Assembly: GCA_003427395.1 (NCBI GenBank)
Contig: BFEA01000157.1
Span: 1,655,721-1,719,720, forward strand
Source: Chara braunii
Lineage: Eukaryota > Streptophyta > Charophyceae > Charales > Characeae
Length of the DNA stretch: 64,000 nucleotides
Direction of reading: 5' to 3'
Below are positions 1 through 10,673 of the stretch, piece by piece. The number at the start of each line of letters is the position of its first letter. The stretch's first letter is position 1. Position numbers and translations under genes: made by a program. The notes under the pieces were generated by a model, which searched no databases, was not told where the DNA came from, and worked only from the letters and a program-made list of their open reading frames with translations.

Positions 1-123
1 AACTCAATTATACAATGTCCCACAGTGTCATATACAGGGTAAAATCGAGATACAATCAAAATTTGTGTAATCAACCCAATTATATAATGTCCCACGGTGT
101 CATATACAAGTTGTTGTTATACA

Positions 124-132
124 TGCTGATCT

Positions 133-208
<76 letters not shown>

Positions 209-290
209 ATACATGTTAATTTTCTCTGTATTGCTCCAAATCAGGAGCGTAGATGTAATCAGGTACAGGCGCATGCGCGCGGGGTGTATC

Positions 291-366
<76 letters not shown>
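124..366. repeat. (CT)n and (TA)n microsatellites
   Basis: CT tract at about 127-173, TA tract at 174-204, and a second long CT tract at about 291-366 with occasional TTT interruptions. No other signal is seen here. Confidence 0.9.
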
Positions 367-367
<1 letters not shown>

Positions 368-376
368 CGATAGGGT

Positions 377-502
377 CACGTGGCGAAGGGGCTACGTGGC
401 GAATAGTATTGAATCAACGATGTTGTTGGTCGAGAGGACCACATGGAGAGGGGGCTACGTGGCGAAGAGTATTGAACCGACGCTGTTGTTGGTCGTCATC
501 CA
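377..502 (+). repeat. 63-bp imperfect tandem duplication
   Basis: A unit starting CACGTGGCGAAGGGG at 377 recurs from 440 (CACATGGAGAGGGGG). Both copies contain GGCTACGTGGCGAA, AGTATTGAA and TGTTGTTGGTCG. It lies in the internal domain of element B, upstream of the tRNA-like module. Confidence 0.7.
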
Positions 503-569
503 CGACGTGCCACCTATGAAGTTGTCGCGCTGTCGCCATGTGGTAAAGATCGAGAAGGCTGTAAGAACT

Positions 570-649
570 TATGTTGTAGTATAGTGGTAAGTATTCCGAC
601 GTCCTGGTATAAGGACAATGGAGATTCCGGTTGGAATCCTGACAGCATA
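570..649 (+). other. tRNA-Asp-like module next to an LTR
   Basis: The 80-nt segment begins TATGTTG and ends CAGCATA, which pair as a 7-bp acceptor stem with one G-U pair. The 5' half contains TAGTATAGTGGTAAGTATTC, which from my knowledge of plant tRNA-Asp(GUC) is nearly identical to that tRNA's D-arm and A-box region. A T-arm-like TCCGG/TTGGAAT/CCTGA follows, with one mismatch and a degraded B box. The anticodon arm is enlarged by about 8 nt (GTCCT/AGGAC stem) and no normal anticodon loop is seen, so it is not a functional tRNA. A diverged copy sits at 10593-10673 in the same place relative to the LTR of element A. Confidence 0.6.
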
Positions 650-1135
650 TAATTGTATTTGACATGGATTGATGGAGGCCTCGAACCGGAGTCTGTCGGC
701 TAGTCGGATTGGTTCCTTTCCCATCAGCATTTGAAGTTATGGATGAATTAATAACTTTTTGATTCTGTGAAGATACAGGGATGTCGCTTAATATGGTCCG
801 ATAAGCTGTCGGTGTGAATATCCTTACAAGGGTATCCGCCCTGGTTTTTGCAACCGACAGAAAGTAAGTTTGATTTAAGGTTTAGGTATACCACGCGAGG
901 CGTGGCAATGTCTATGGTTTACTATGATTGAATGACAGGCTAGAGTAGAGAGTGTGTGAGCGCGCAGACTTAAGGCGCGAGTGATCTCTCTGCTTCTTGA
1001 TGAATGTGAAACTGCCGTTGGTTGCCGGCCAAGATTTTTATTTTTTCATTAAAATTGAGATTAAAAAGATTATGTCTCACGATTGGTGTGCTTGCCTGTG
1101 AATTGTGTGTACGTGCGGAGGGCGGCATCGACAAT

Positions 1136-1653
1136 AGAGAGAAGGTTAACAACAGTCGTATTTTTTATCACCACTTCAGGACACCCTTCACCACTTCAGG
1201 ATACAGCTTGCCAAAACAAGTGGTTTTCAGGGTCTTCGGACCTTTCACCACTTCAGGACCATTCATGTATGAAAATCCTGAATGGTCCTGAAGTGGTGAA
1301 AGCTCTGAAGACCCTGAAAACCACATGTTTAGGCAGGCTGCATCCTCAAGTGGTGAAGGGTGGTTTTCATGGTCTTCGGACCTTTCACCACTTCAGGACC
1401 ATTCAAGATATTTAGACTGCCCAAAACTCTCACTTGACCACTTAAGGACACCCTTCACCACTTCAGGATGCAACCTGCCTAAACAAGTGGTTTTCAGAGT
1501 CTTCGGGTCTTTCACCACTTCAGGACCATTCAGGATTTTCAGACTGCCCAAAATTCTCACTTCATAATTTTCATTCAGGATTTTCAGACTGCCCAAAATT
1601 CTCACTTCATAATTTTCATTCCTGAATTTTTTGCTACCCGATAACCGCTTGTG
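1136..1653. mobile_element. Foldback/MITE-like element, copy 1
   Basis: 518-bp insert inside LTR B beginning AGAGAGAAGGTTAACAACAG and ending GATAACCGCTTGTG. It is flanked by 7-bp near-identical direct repeats CGACAAT (1129-1135) and CGACAAC (1654-1660). Internally it contains a long inverted repeat with arms at about 1182-1265 and 1279-1362. The motif GGTCTTCGGACCTTTCACCA then recurs, with direct copies of TTTTCAGACTGCCCAAAA. There is no coding capacity. A second copy lies at 35749-36276 in a different LTR, also with a 7-bp duplication. Terminal inverted repeats are poor (only GGTTA is shared), so the superfamily is undetermined. Confidence 0.75.
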
Positions 1654-3156
1654 CGACAACAAGGCGATTTTGAAACGTTTCGATAGATCCGCTCGTCGCG
1701 CAGTATCCGCTTATATAGGTGTCCGTTAGTACTAGGTTCAACCTTGGACCTAGCACTATTGGTTACAACATCGGACCTTCATCAGAGAGATTCAGGGATC
1801 GAGACCGAGCGGCGATGGCCCGGGATATCAGAGTAGCGAGAAGGGACCGAAGGGTTGAGGGTCGGGCAGGGCTATCCCCTTTTGGTTTTGCCGTCGGCGG
1901 CGTTAGGACGGTACTAGCATTTTTTTTTTTCCTCATTCGTCATTTTCTTATAATTAAAAAGTTCTAAATATTTTTTATACCATTTTTTTTTTTTTTTCGA
2001 CGATCCTTGACTCGGACGTGACGCTGGATCTTAAAGGTCGTCGCGGTAGCCGAGCACCCTGAGCGCGCGCCTCCTTTTGGCGTGCCCATTCGGGTCCCGG
2101 CGTGTCGGGGTGTTGGCAAGAACTTCTCTATCAAGGTCGTCTTTAAATACGGACCGAAGGAGTTCAACGTGTATGCGAGTCGGTAAGCGATTAGCTCAAA
2201 GGCAGAAGAAATCTAGGTGGTGAGGACCCCTTGTGGGCGTACCCCCCACCAGCCTCAGGCCTGCAGTGAGAATTTTGAGTATGAGCATGCCCGCTAGGGC
2301 CGGCCCAAGGCACTGTGAAAGAGCGCACAGTGATGCTCTGCGCAGGCTACGCCTATGAAACCCTTTCCCATTTTGGTCTTCGAAGATCTCGTATGAATAC
2401 CAACTACTACCATCAAGATCTGCACCAGAGACCAGCCCGCTTGGACTCGTGTTGGGGCTGGTAGCACGCGCTCGCCCTCCCATGCATCAAAAGGTCGGGG
2501 TGGTCACAACGACCGTGTATTGGTCGCAGGGCTCAGTGCTATCCATTTTCGGGTCGGGGCTCAACGCCATCAATGAGGCTAAGTGTTTCGACAAGTGAGT
2601 TGTTACATACCTTGTAGTGGATTTCGGCTTTCGTGGCCACCGTCCGTTGTCTGTAGTAAGCGGCGCCTGTAGTGATGTTTGGTTAGTGCATCGCTCTGCA
2701 TTGACCGGGATGAGGGACGACGAAAGAGACAAGGCGAGTACAGGCCAGAAAACGAAGAAAAGAATCTAAACGCACTTTGCCCAAGGATGCATTCGGAGTG
2801 GAGGTAGAGGAGAATGGGAATGGCAGGGCAAGAGTTTCTTATCTCACTCGATTCTTAACAAAATAAAGGGTCATACGGAGGTTTTCGATTATGGCGAACG
2901 CAACAGAGCTGTTAGTTTCACCTATAAGTTAGTGATTTAGTCAGGGTAGGTGTTAGAGGGTGCGTGAATGCAGCGGAGATGGTGGAACTGGCTACGAAAG
3001 GGAAGAAAAAAGGGAACAGGTATGTCTTGCTCACTTTTGAGCAGATTTGAAGGAGGAAAAAACCTACGTAGGGGTTTTAGTGTCGGGCGAATCCGTTTTT
3101 GAGGTCAGTTGTGCCAAAAGGTCAGTCGCATAGGAGTTAATAAAGAAAAGGGTTGC

Positions 3157-3160
3157 GCGT
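3157..3160. repeat. Target-site duplication of element A (left)
   Basis: GCGT immediately before the TG of the left LTR. The same GCGT follows the terminal CA of the right LTR at 30006-30009. A T follows on both sides, so a 5-bp reading is also possible. Confidence 0.7.
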
Positions 3161-4867
3161 TGTCGAGCGCATCGGTCTGGCATCGCACGTGGCAGCGCGG
3201 GGCCGCGTCACGCAGGAGTTGGACCAACCTTGTCGCGAACACACAAATGGAGCTTCCTTGGGCCGCTCCGGCCGAGTGTGCCAGCCATACCTCTCGCGAG
3301 CCCCTACGACAGGATAGGGCCTACGCGAGGCACAACTTACCTCCACCTTACGGGAGCTGTCACCTCCCTTCGGTGGGCGTATCCCCGCCGAGCTACCAGT
3401 CCACAATACGAAAGCTACTCGGTTGCAATCGCAGAGGTGGACCAGCCGAGAGCGTTTCTCGTTCGCTGTAGCATACGGAATACGCGCGGTAATACGCCTA
3501 TCGGGCCCGCACGCAAGCCGACATCTTGGGGGGCTGAAGTCCCAAGCGCGGCTCGACATCGGTCGACTAGGACGCATTCCACACACCAAGCGCACACTTA
3601 CTTTACGACACAAAAATAAAACACACACACACACGAAAACGACACAACACAAACACGTGACAACACTCCTAGCCCCTCGGTAACCAACCCATAACCTTCC
3701 TACGTGGAAATCTGATAGGCGTCGCCAGCGAGTCTCAGTATAAGACCGCGCGAACGCAGGGCTAACTCATATTGACTCGCAATGCAAGCGTACGCAAGCA
3801 GTCGCAATGATGGCGTACTATATAGTACCCATACTCACGTGGTCCCCGTTAATCGCGAGGGTCGCATTCGACACTCAAGTGTCGGCTGATATGTGCCTTG
3901 AAGGTTGGTCTCTCGGCGCTGGACAACCGCCATGCGCGGTTGAAGACTACACCCTCTTCAACACCCTGTGCAGAGGGGTTGAGTAGGCAGCTTTAGGCTG
4001 TCGTGGCAGTCGAACATCAAGGGGTTTGACTTTGACGGCCGCCATGGACTATAACGTCCAACCATAAAAATGCAAAAAGGAAACTCACTCCAACCCCCAT
4101 TAGCTGATGGCCCTCTTAAAATGGAAAGGGGGTGGATAAGCCCAAACGATGCGCACGCGGAGGAGGTCCGATATCCTACCCACAGGCTACCTGGCTTCCG
4201 GGATAATGAGGCCCGTACACGAACTCCCAAAGGCTGACCGGGACTAGTCCTCCACCCACGTGCTACTTCACGTTACCAAGACCACAAGTTTACTGGCCGT
4301 GACACGCTCGTGGTCTCGCCGTCTGACCCATAACTCTTTTAGTGCGGGATGCGACGAGTGTCGCATGCGAGACTAGTGTAAGATCGCGAGGGCGCTGGAC
4401 TTACACATACTATCTCGCTATGCAGTTCTACGCGAATAACCGAGATGACGACGCATTATGTAGTGCCCACACCCAAACGGCCTACTCTGAGCCAAAGGGT
4501 CATTTTTCGACGCTCAGGCGTGGGCTGAAGCGCGAGCCAATGGGGGTAACCCTTTAGCGCGTGCAAAACCGCCTGAGGGCCTTTCCGTCTTTTGCACCCT
4601 GAGGTGTCCCAACGGGTGTGGGGCAAGAAGACCCCTAGGGCAGGAGGGAGCTTGGAGCGGTGGTGAGTTGTCTGGCGCATCACCAGCGACACGCTGACCC
4701 CTCCGCCCGGAACTTTATCGTTCCACCAAGCTGAATCGCAACAAGGAAAATAAACAGGAATTGGCGAGGGATATCCCCTCCCTTCTATTCACCCCAACCT
4801 TCGACTGACTCTTAGTACGCGGGCACTTCAGGCCACGCTAGCTCCATACGTAGGTACACATGCACTT

Positions 4868-4875
<8 letters not shown>

Positions 4876-4921
<46 letters not shown>
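4876..4921. repeat. (TA)n microsatellite in left LTR
   Basis: 46-nt uninterrupted TA tract. The right LTR has a tract of the same length at 24470-24515. Confidence 0.9.
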
Positions 4922-4926
<5 letters not shown>

Positions 4927-6204
4927 AGGGGAAATAATTATGTGACGATCACTTCTCACAGTCATAGTGGGTCTTCTCCTAGCCATACATATATATATGC
5001 GATAGCAGGGCAGCCCAATCAAAACCCCAAGTCTTTGAACATACCTGCAGCCACATCAAAAGTCAGACAAGAGTCCACGCACTACGGAGTCAACTCCAAC
5101 CAGTTCACCCATCGCTTTAACCATGCAAACCCCAACCTCCAGCCGACCAACATCAATTAAAAACTCAGTACCTTTGTTAAATGGTCATTCAATAAAAGTC
5201 CGGGTGAAACCCTTAACAAACAGAAAGATCACCAGGGCTAAAGCCTTTTAGGTTGAGTATGGGGAGCGAGTAGGAATTGAGTCGTGAGTCGACGGGTCGG
5301 CAACCGACCTATTATCAGTGATAACATATGATGATCCTCGTAGGATCCAGCTGAAGCTAAGCTCAAATCCTGAATCAAACGGTCAAGAGGACCTGTAACA
5401 CATGACAGGCCAATCCCCAAGCTAAAATCATAAGCGTATGGAGAATACAACTCCATAACACATTCTCCTCCAAGATTCTTCTGATTGACTAGGCCTGAAT
5501 CTACCTCTAAGCCGTGCCCAAAACAAAGGTAGACCCTGACATAATCTCCCCCGTACTGAGAGTGGATCGCCAGAATCACCACCTGTCAAAATATAATCTA
5601 TCTTTTTTAAACTAAGAAAATTTCGGCAGCGCTTCCCGTAGGAAAAGTGTCTTTTCAGAAATTATATAAGCCCGAATATGAGAACAAAAATAGTCTTTGA
5701 CTTTTCAAAGTCCAATTTTGTCTAACTCCTTGAATTAACAAAAATTTTGGCAGCACTCCCTTTAGAAAATGAAACTGTTCAGATTTTTACTAAGCCATAC
5801 ATGAACCTTAGACAGGTTGAACTTCGAAAAGTCAAAAATTGACTAACTCCCCGGATTTGTAGAAATTTCGGCTGCGCTTCCCGTAGAGAAAGTGGCTTAC
5901 CAAAATTTATATAAAGCCAAGTATAACAAAAGATCCAAGAAAATGCGAGAATCGATCTAAGTAAAAAAACTTAGCTCATAAAAGTGTAGGAATTGACCTA
6001 ACTCCTATCGCTTTAGCACGAGGTGAGCCTCTAAAGCAACTCCCTGTCAATTTAACACTTAAATCAACTAGTAGCCTCACTCAGCCTCATGCAGGCTAAA
6101 CCACAAAGGTGAGTACTCTCGCCATCTCAAGTCAATCTTTGCAAACAATAGTTCATAACTTCTCAATGCTTTATCCCCTTATACCCAGCTTACATAGGGC
6201 ATAA

Positions 6205-6975
6205 AGTCAAGCCGTCCAATCTTATGGAACTTGCCTGACTCAGCCATTGAGTATACACGAACAGGTGGCACAACTACTTCTCTCTTCTTTTTAGGCATAC
6301 GACTAGGCCGTTCATCTTAGAACAAGGCTTAGTCGCCCAGAACTATTTAATATCCAACTTATATATACCTCTCTGAGCTTGGTGTTCAAAAGTTGGACAT
6401 AGGACCGAGCCGTTCATCTTAGAACAAGGCCCGACCTGCCCAGGGTTACCTTCAATTATACTCTTAATTATACTCTCTTCATTTTATGATAGGCTATAGC
6501 AAGGCTGTCCAATCTTATGGAACCCATGCCTGACTAGCCTGTTCATAAATAGGATAGTATAAAATATAGCCAAAATTTAACCCTTTGGGTTCCAGCATGT
6601 GCGAGGCATTGGGCCAGACCGTCCAATCTTATGGAACTGGTCTGGTCCTCTGCCAGGTTCGTTTCTCTCTGACCCAACTATGTACAGCATGAGTCCAAGG
6701 CCGTCCTATCTTATGGACATGCCCTGCTCTCAGCAAGAATCATCCCCTCAGAATAAAACAAGAGGGGGGGCTGGGCCGTCCAATCTTATGGACTTGCTCA
6801 GACCTCCTTGATCAGAAACCAAAGAAACAGAACAAACCCCAATCAAACATGACAACCAAACCCTCCAATCTTATGGTACAGGTTTGGCCCCCGAAAAGTT
6901 AGCCACAGTCAGACCCTCACAATTCAGAGCAATTAGACTGTCCAATCTTATGGAATTGGTCTGACCGCATAGGAA
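6205..6975. repeat. Hairpin array in left LTR
   Basis: Nine copies of a motif around CCGTCCAATCTTATGGAAC, or the shorter CCGTTCATCTTAGAACAA. Each is flanked by arms that pair with each other but differ between copies. Examples: GACTAGGCC/GGCTTAGTC (about 6301-6335), GGCCAGACC/GGTCTGGTC (about 6612-6647), CCAAACC/GGTTTGG (about 6856-6886), and AGGCTA/TAGCCT outside AGGC/GCCT (about 6491-6540). The inner TCCA/TGGA also pairs. The array is repeated in the right LTR, and relatives occur in the older LTRs B and C. Confidence 0.75.
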
Positions 6976-9628
6976 CCACTCACGGTTAGGCAAAACCACC
7001 TTTCACCCTCCCTTCCCCCAGATGCAACCCCTTTTGTTCGCAATCTGCCTTCAGGCAATCAACAAAACTGAAACTGAGATTGCAAAGGCATTCCTTTACT
7101 TAGTCTGACTTATGTCCTGCCAGTCAAACTTAAGTCAAAATAGGGGCGCACGCAACATACTCCGTCAAACATAGCAAGATGTACAGGTAGGGGTTATATC
7201 AGGGTATATAAAGGGGAAGGAATGGTTACCTCTCAATTCCCTTCCTCCAGAGCCTCGCCTAGGCTCCGGCAAAGCTCCCGCAATCGGTGGGGCAACCTCC
7301 CACAAAGGCCTTGGCGCGGATTACGGGTTGCAATCATGCCTGCCGCCTTCCTCTCAAAACCAACAGACTAGACTTAGAGGAAGAAGGGCAAAAGTAGATA
7401 GCTTTGAGACTCTCAGATCCAAGAGAGGTGCACTCAGACTCGCAGGAGAGAGCCTTAATACCTTCGATCGCCTGAGGGCCCCACAATGATGGCCAAGCGT
7501 AACANCTCGGTCACAGCGCAGTCAACCCGCCGAAGTAGAACCCCTGACGACCCTCCAGATCGCAACAATAACCCCTCTTNCTCGTCCTTTCTGACCACCC
7601 CTCTAAGCCTCAACACCTCTCCAAGTCACTTCGCGCGGCCGCACAAGAACCTGGAACAGTTACCAACAACACCCGTTCACCACGGTTAGCAGCGATGTGC
7701 AACGTTCTGCCGCAGCCAGTAGTCTGCTACCCGCAGTCCGTAACCTGGTCTTCAATCCGCCCCACAAGGACTGCTGCTAGCCGCCTGCTCAATCAGCCGC
7801 AGACAACCTGCCCCTCTGCGAGCTCGCCAGCCAACGGATTGGCCTGCAGCCTGCACTCCTTGCTCCACCAGCTGATCCCCACACCCGCCAGCAGGCGGCT
7901 CTCTTCCCCTTACTCCCACAGCTCTCGAGCCCTGCCCGTTCGCCCGCTGTCGTCACTCAGTCCCCAATGGCTGGCAGACAGTGGTATCCCTCCCTGCTCG
8001 GTGCTCAGGGACGTGACCTCTCTCTCTCTCTCTCTCTCTTACCTGTGTGACACTCCAATTCACCCGTTTGCTCGCTGCCTCCCCACTACTTCTCTCTTGA
8101 AGTCGAATGGATCTACTGGCCGGGCCAGGCCAGATGCATTGTACCCAAGATGCAAAACTCGGTGCGGCTCCTACTCACACACGCAGACCAACAAGTATAT
8201 CCCAAACTCCCTATTACTGCTCGATGAAAACGAACAAAATCGAATGATCTTCTCCGTTGGGTCACGGAAAGTTACATTGTTAAATTTCGAGTTCTGCTTC
8301 CTCACCCACTCCCCCTGTTTCCGACCTCACCGCTGTCTTCGTGGCCTCCCGTTGTTCGCTTTAGTAAGGATTGAATGAACCCACCACTAGAACGTGGGCG
8401 GATACACCCTCCCGCTAAAACGCTCCCCTTCCTCACACAGCCTCCGCGCAACGCCCCGCCATCTACACCGCTCCAACTCCTAATCTGCCTTCGCCCCCAT
8501 ACTCGCCTCACCCCAAAGCCTTGGTATAGGGTCTTCTCACGTCGGAATCGGCCAGACGGCGACCGAAATCCCGCCATTCCCACCTTCCTCCGCCATAGCT
8601 CGACGCCCCCCCCTTTCTCTTCTTTCGCCTAACCGTTAATTCTAACATTGAATCTAACCCGGCTATCACACTCGCTTGCCCACAAATCCCCCAAACAGCC
8701 ACTTTCCCAGCTTGATTCTGTCACGGATCGAGCGGGCTGAGCTCTCCCAACTGCGCCCTCCTCCCTCCTCCCGTAACTCCGCATTCACCAGATTGCGACC
8801 CCCATCCGAGTTCGTCCACTGCCTCTCTCCGTCCCACTTCGCTCCCTTGGTGTCGTCATCCGCTACGCTCCCCCGCTGCCTCCTTACTGTCTCGTCCCCC
8901 GTTCATCCGCGGCCCGGCTACCTCGCTCCGCCGCTCGTCGCCCTTTTCCTTCACCTCCGAATGTACCCGACACGATTCGCCGTTCGGGTTCATCCCCGTT
9001 CCTTACTGTGTTGCCGCCAACAAAAACCCGACACCGCGCCGCCTGGCACCGCCCGATTCTCGCACACACAAGAAAAACTCCCAACCACTGAAGCTGCTTT
9101 TACTTATGAGGCCCGCCCGCCCGCTTGGGCCACACTACCTTCCCCGGCGTTGCCCGATCTCCCACCAACTACCTAGTGATACGGCCGGGGCGATGCCACG
9201 TAGCGGTAGTAAAAGCCACTCGGCCTCCTCGATCTTGGCCTGCTAGTGGGTGGGGGGTGGGGCGGACACCGTCCCCCCCCTTTTTGCACGCACCTTTCCC
9301 CATCTACGTCCGGGTTCGTCCACGGCCTTTCAATGTCACCCCGACTTTATACACATCGTCTTCGCCTAGGAGTCGGGCCGACCTTCTCTGTATTATTCTG
9401 ATTCTAACGGATGTCACGACGGACCCGGCTGCGGTAATGCCCCGCGGTGGTCCCAAAGGCCGTTTCGCCTCCCTAACCCCCGCTCCGTCGGCATGAGAGG
9501 GTGTGGCCATTGCCCCTTTTGCTTTCCACCCGCATCTGGCCCCATTGGCGCCCGGGTTCACCCTCCGGCTTCCCACACCGCGCCGTGTAACCGCATCCGC
9601 CACTCCGACAGCCCTCAGCCGCGGCCCC

Positions 9629-9629
9629 G

Positions 9630-9662
<33 letters not shown>

Positions 9663-9672
9663 CCCCCCCCCC
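9629..9672. repeat. Poly-C expansion in left LTR
   Basis: A run of about 44 C with a single G interruption. The same place in the right LTR (29232-29244) has only a handful of C, so this is a copy-specific expansion or an assembly error. Confidence 0.8.
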
Positions 9673-10592
9673 CACTCCGATCTACACATATCCTCTGCTT
9701 ACGGGGCCGTGCTAACACTCCCCTGCAGCTCACCAGGGTCTGAACGACCAGTCGCAGTATCACGCCCTAAGCCCAAAACGGGCCCACGAATAAAAAGGAA
9801 AGACAAAAATGAAACAAAATATCTTAAACAAACCCCCCACTAACAAAACTAGAGGAGGATAGCCCGGCCGGGCCCTCAACCCCTCGGTTTCCTCCACCGC
9901 CACTGCTGCTGCGCTGGCGTCCGATGGCCTCGATACTTGAATCCCCGTAGTAGTAGTCCGCCACCGTAACCTATAGGGCTATGCCCCAGCCTGGCGCCAT
10001 GAAGCGCGAACTTCGATATGAAGTGATACCACGCTGTGCCTAGGCCAGGAAACAGCAGCCTGGGCCTTCCTCTCCTAGCCGCGGCCGGCGTGCCAACGCC
10101 AGACACCCGCGCCGGCTTACTTGGACCCCGCCGTGGCCGCCCCGTGTGCCTACCGGCGTGCCAGTCCTACCATCAGTCGCGCACGTCAACAAAACTGAGT
10201 CTTCACCCCCTAAACAACCCGTAGCACGGTCCAGGTCGGTCGACTAGACCGGCCGCTCACTCAATCAGTAAAATCACACGCGCGCCTTAAAACTGCGCGC
10301 CAACATACCCCCTTACTTAGTCGGGGCGGACCCCGAACGCGGTCGTGCCTTGCACGGATTACTTCAACCAAACCCATTTTTTCTGTCACTTGCGAAAACC
10401 AGGGCGGATACCCTTGTAAGGGTATTCGCGCCGACAACCTACCGGACTATATTCAGCGACGTCCCCGTCGCTACGCCAAATCAAAAGGCTACAAACTCAT
10501 TCACACTCCAAATGTTGATGAGAGCGGAACCAGTTCCGATTAGTCGACAGACTCAGGGTTGAGGCCTCCAACACTCCATGCCAACATAACTA

Positions 10593-10673
10593 TATGCTGC
10601 CAGGGTTTCAACTTGTGTTTCCGTTATCCTGACACTAGGACGCAGGTGTATTACGCATCAATATTACAACATA
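10593..10673 (-). other. tRNA-like module beside 3' LTR of element A
   Basis: On the minus strand the segment begins TATGTTGTAATATTG and ends CAGCATA. The same 7-nt acceptor halves are found at 570-649, and the spacing is the same (81 against 80 nt). The interior is more eroded than in the older element: the A-box region is barely recognisable and a TTGAAACCC-type B box remains. It lies about 157 bp upstream of the LTR in element sense, as in element B, so it is a stable component of the family rather than a chance insertion. Confidence 0.5.

Larger units (their letters stand above)
1..808 (+). mobile_element. 3' internal end of older giant LTR element B
   Basis: Non-coding DNA upstream of the LTR that begins at 809. 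From about 560 to 808 it matches, in reverse complement, the stretch 10437-10680 just inside the 3' LTR of element A: shared blocks include the tRNA-like acceptor halves, a 'ggaggcctc' block and 'gtcgct.aatat.gtccg'. This is therefore the 3' end of the internal domain of a plus-oriented relative. The first 380 bases are mostly (CT)n and (TA)n microsatellite. Two reading frames through the microsatellite (Leu/Ser- or Arg/Glu-rich) are artefacts. No purine tract is obvious next to the LTR. The left limit of the element is outside the window. Confidence 0.6.
809..3160 (+). mobile_element. 3' LTR of element B, first part (split by element A)
   Basis: Starts TGTCGGTGTGAATATCC, the plus-strand counterpart of the right terminus of element A (TGTCGGCGCGAATACCC in element sense). 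It shares the hairpin CCCTTACAAGGGTATCCGCC, 'GACAGAAA', and 'GCGCGCAG..TTAAGGCGCG' further in. It also carries a foldback insertion at 1136-1653. Homology to A weakens toward 3160, where A is inserted; the LTR resumes at 30006 and ends at 34857. The short frames in this stretch (for example 2196-2483 and 2487-2732 on the minus strand) have no recognisable domain and I treat them as chance. Confidence 0.7.
3161..10436 (-). repeat. 3' LTR of element A (left copy)
   Basis: Begins TGTCGAGCGCATC and ends TTCGCGCCGACA. It aligns along its whole length with 22747-30005, at a constant offset of about 19,590-19,610. It contains a TA microsatellite (4876-4921), an array of hairpins (6205-6975), a CT tract (about 8019-8039), a C-rich stretch (about 8300-9700) and a poly-C expansion (about 9629-9672). 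Open frames within the C-rich part (for example 8676-9176 on the plus strand, 166 codons) are Pro/Ser/Arg-rich and antisense to the element. They show no domain, and being open in both LTRs only reflects LTR identity, so I do not call them genes. Ambiguous bases occur at 7505 and 7580. Confidence 0.85.

Noticed and set aside
570-649. Functional tRNA-Asp gene
   Set aside because: Enlarged anticodon arm, no clear anticodon, a T-stem mismatch and a location in a retroelement.
8676-9176. 166-codon plus-strand frame in the LTR, identical in the right copy (28284-28784)
   Set aside because: Pro/Ser/Arg-rich product of C-rich DNA, antisense to the element, with no domain. Identity between copies is explained by LTR identity.
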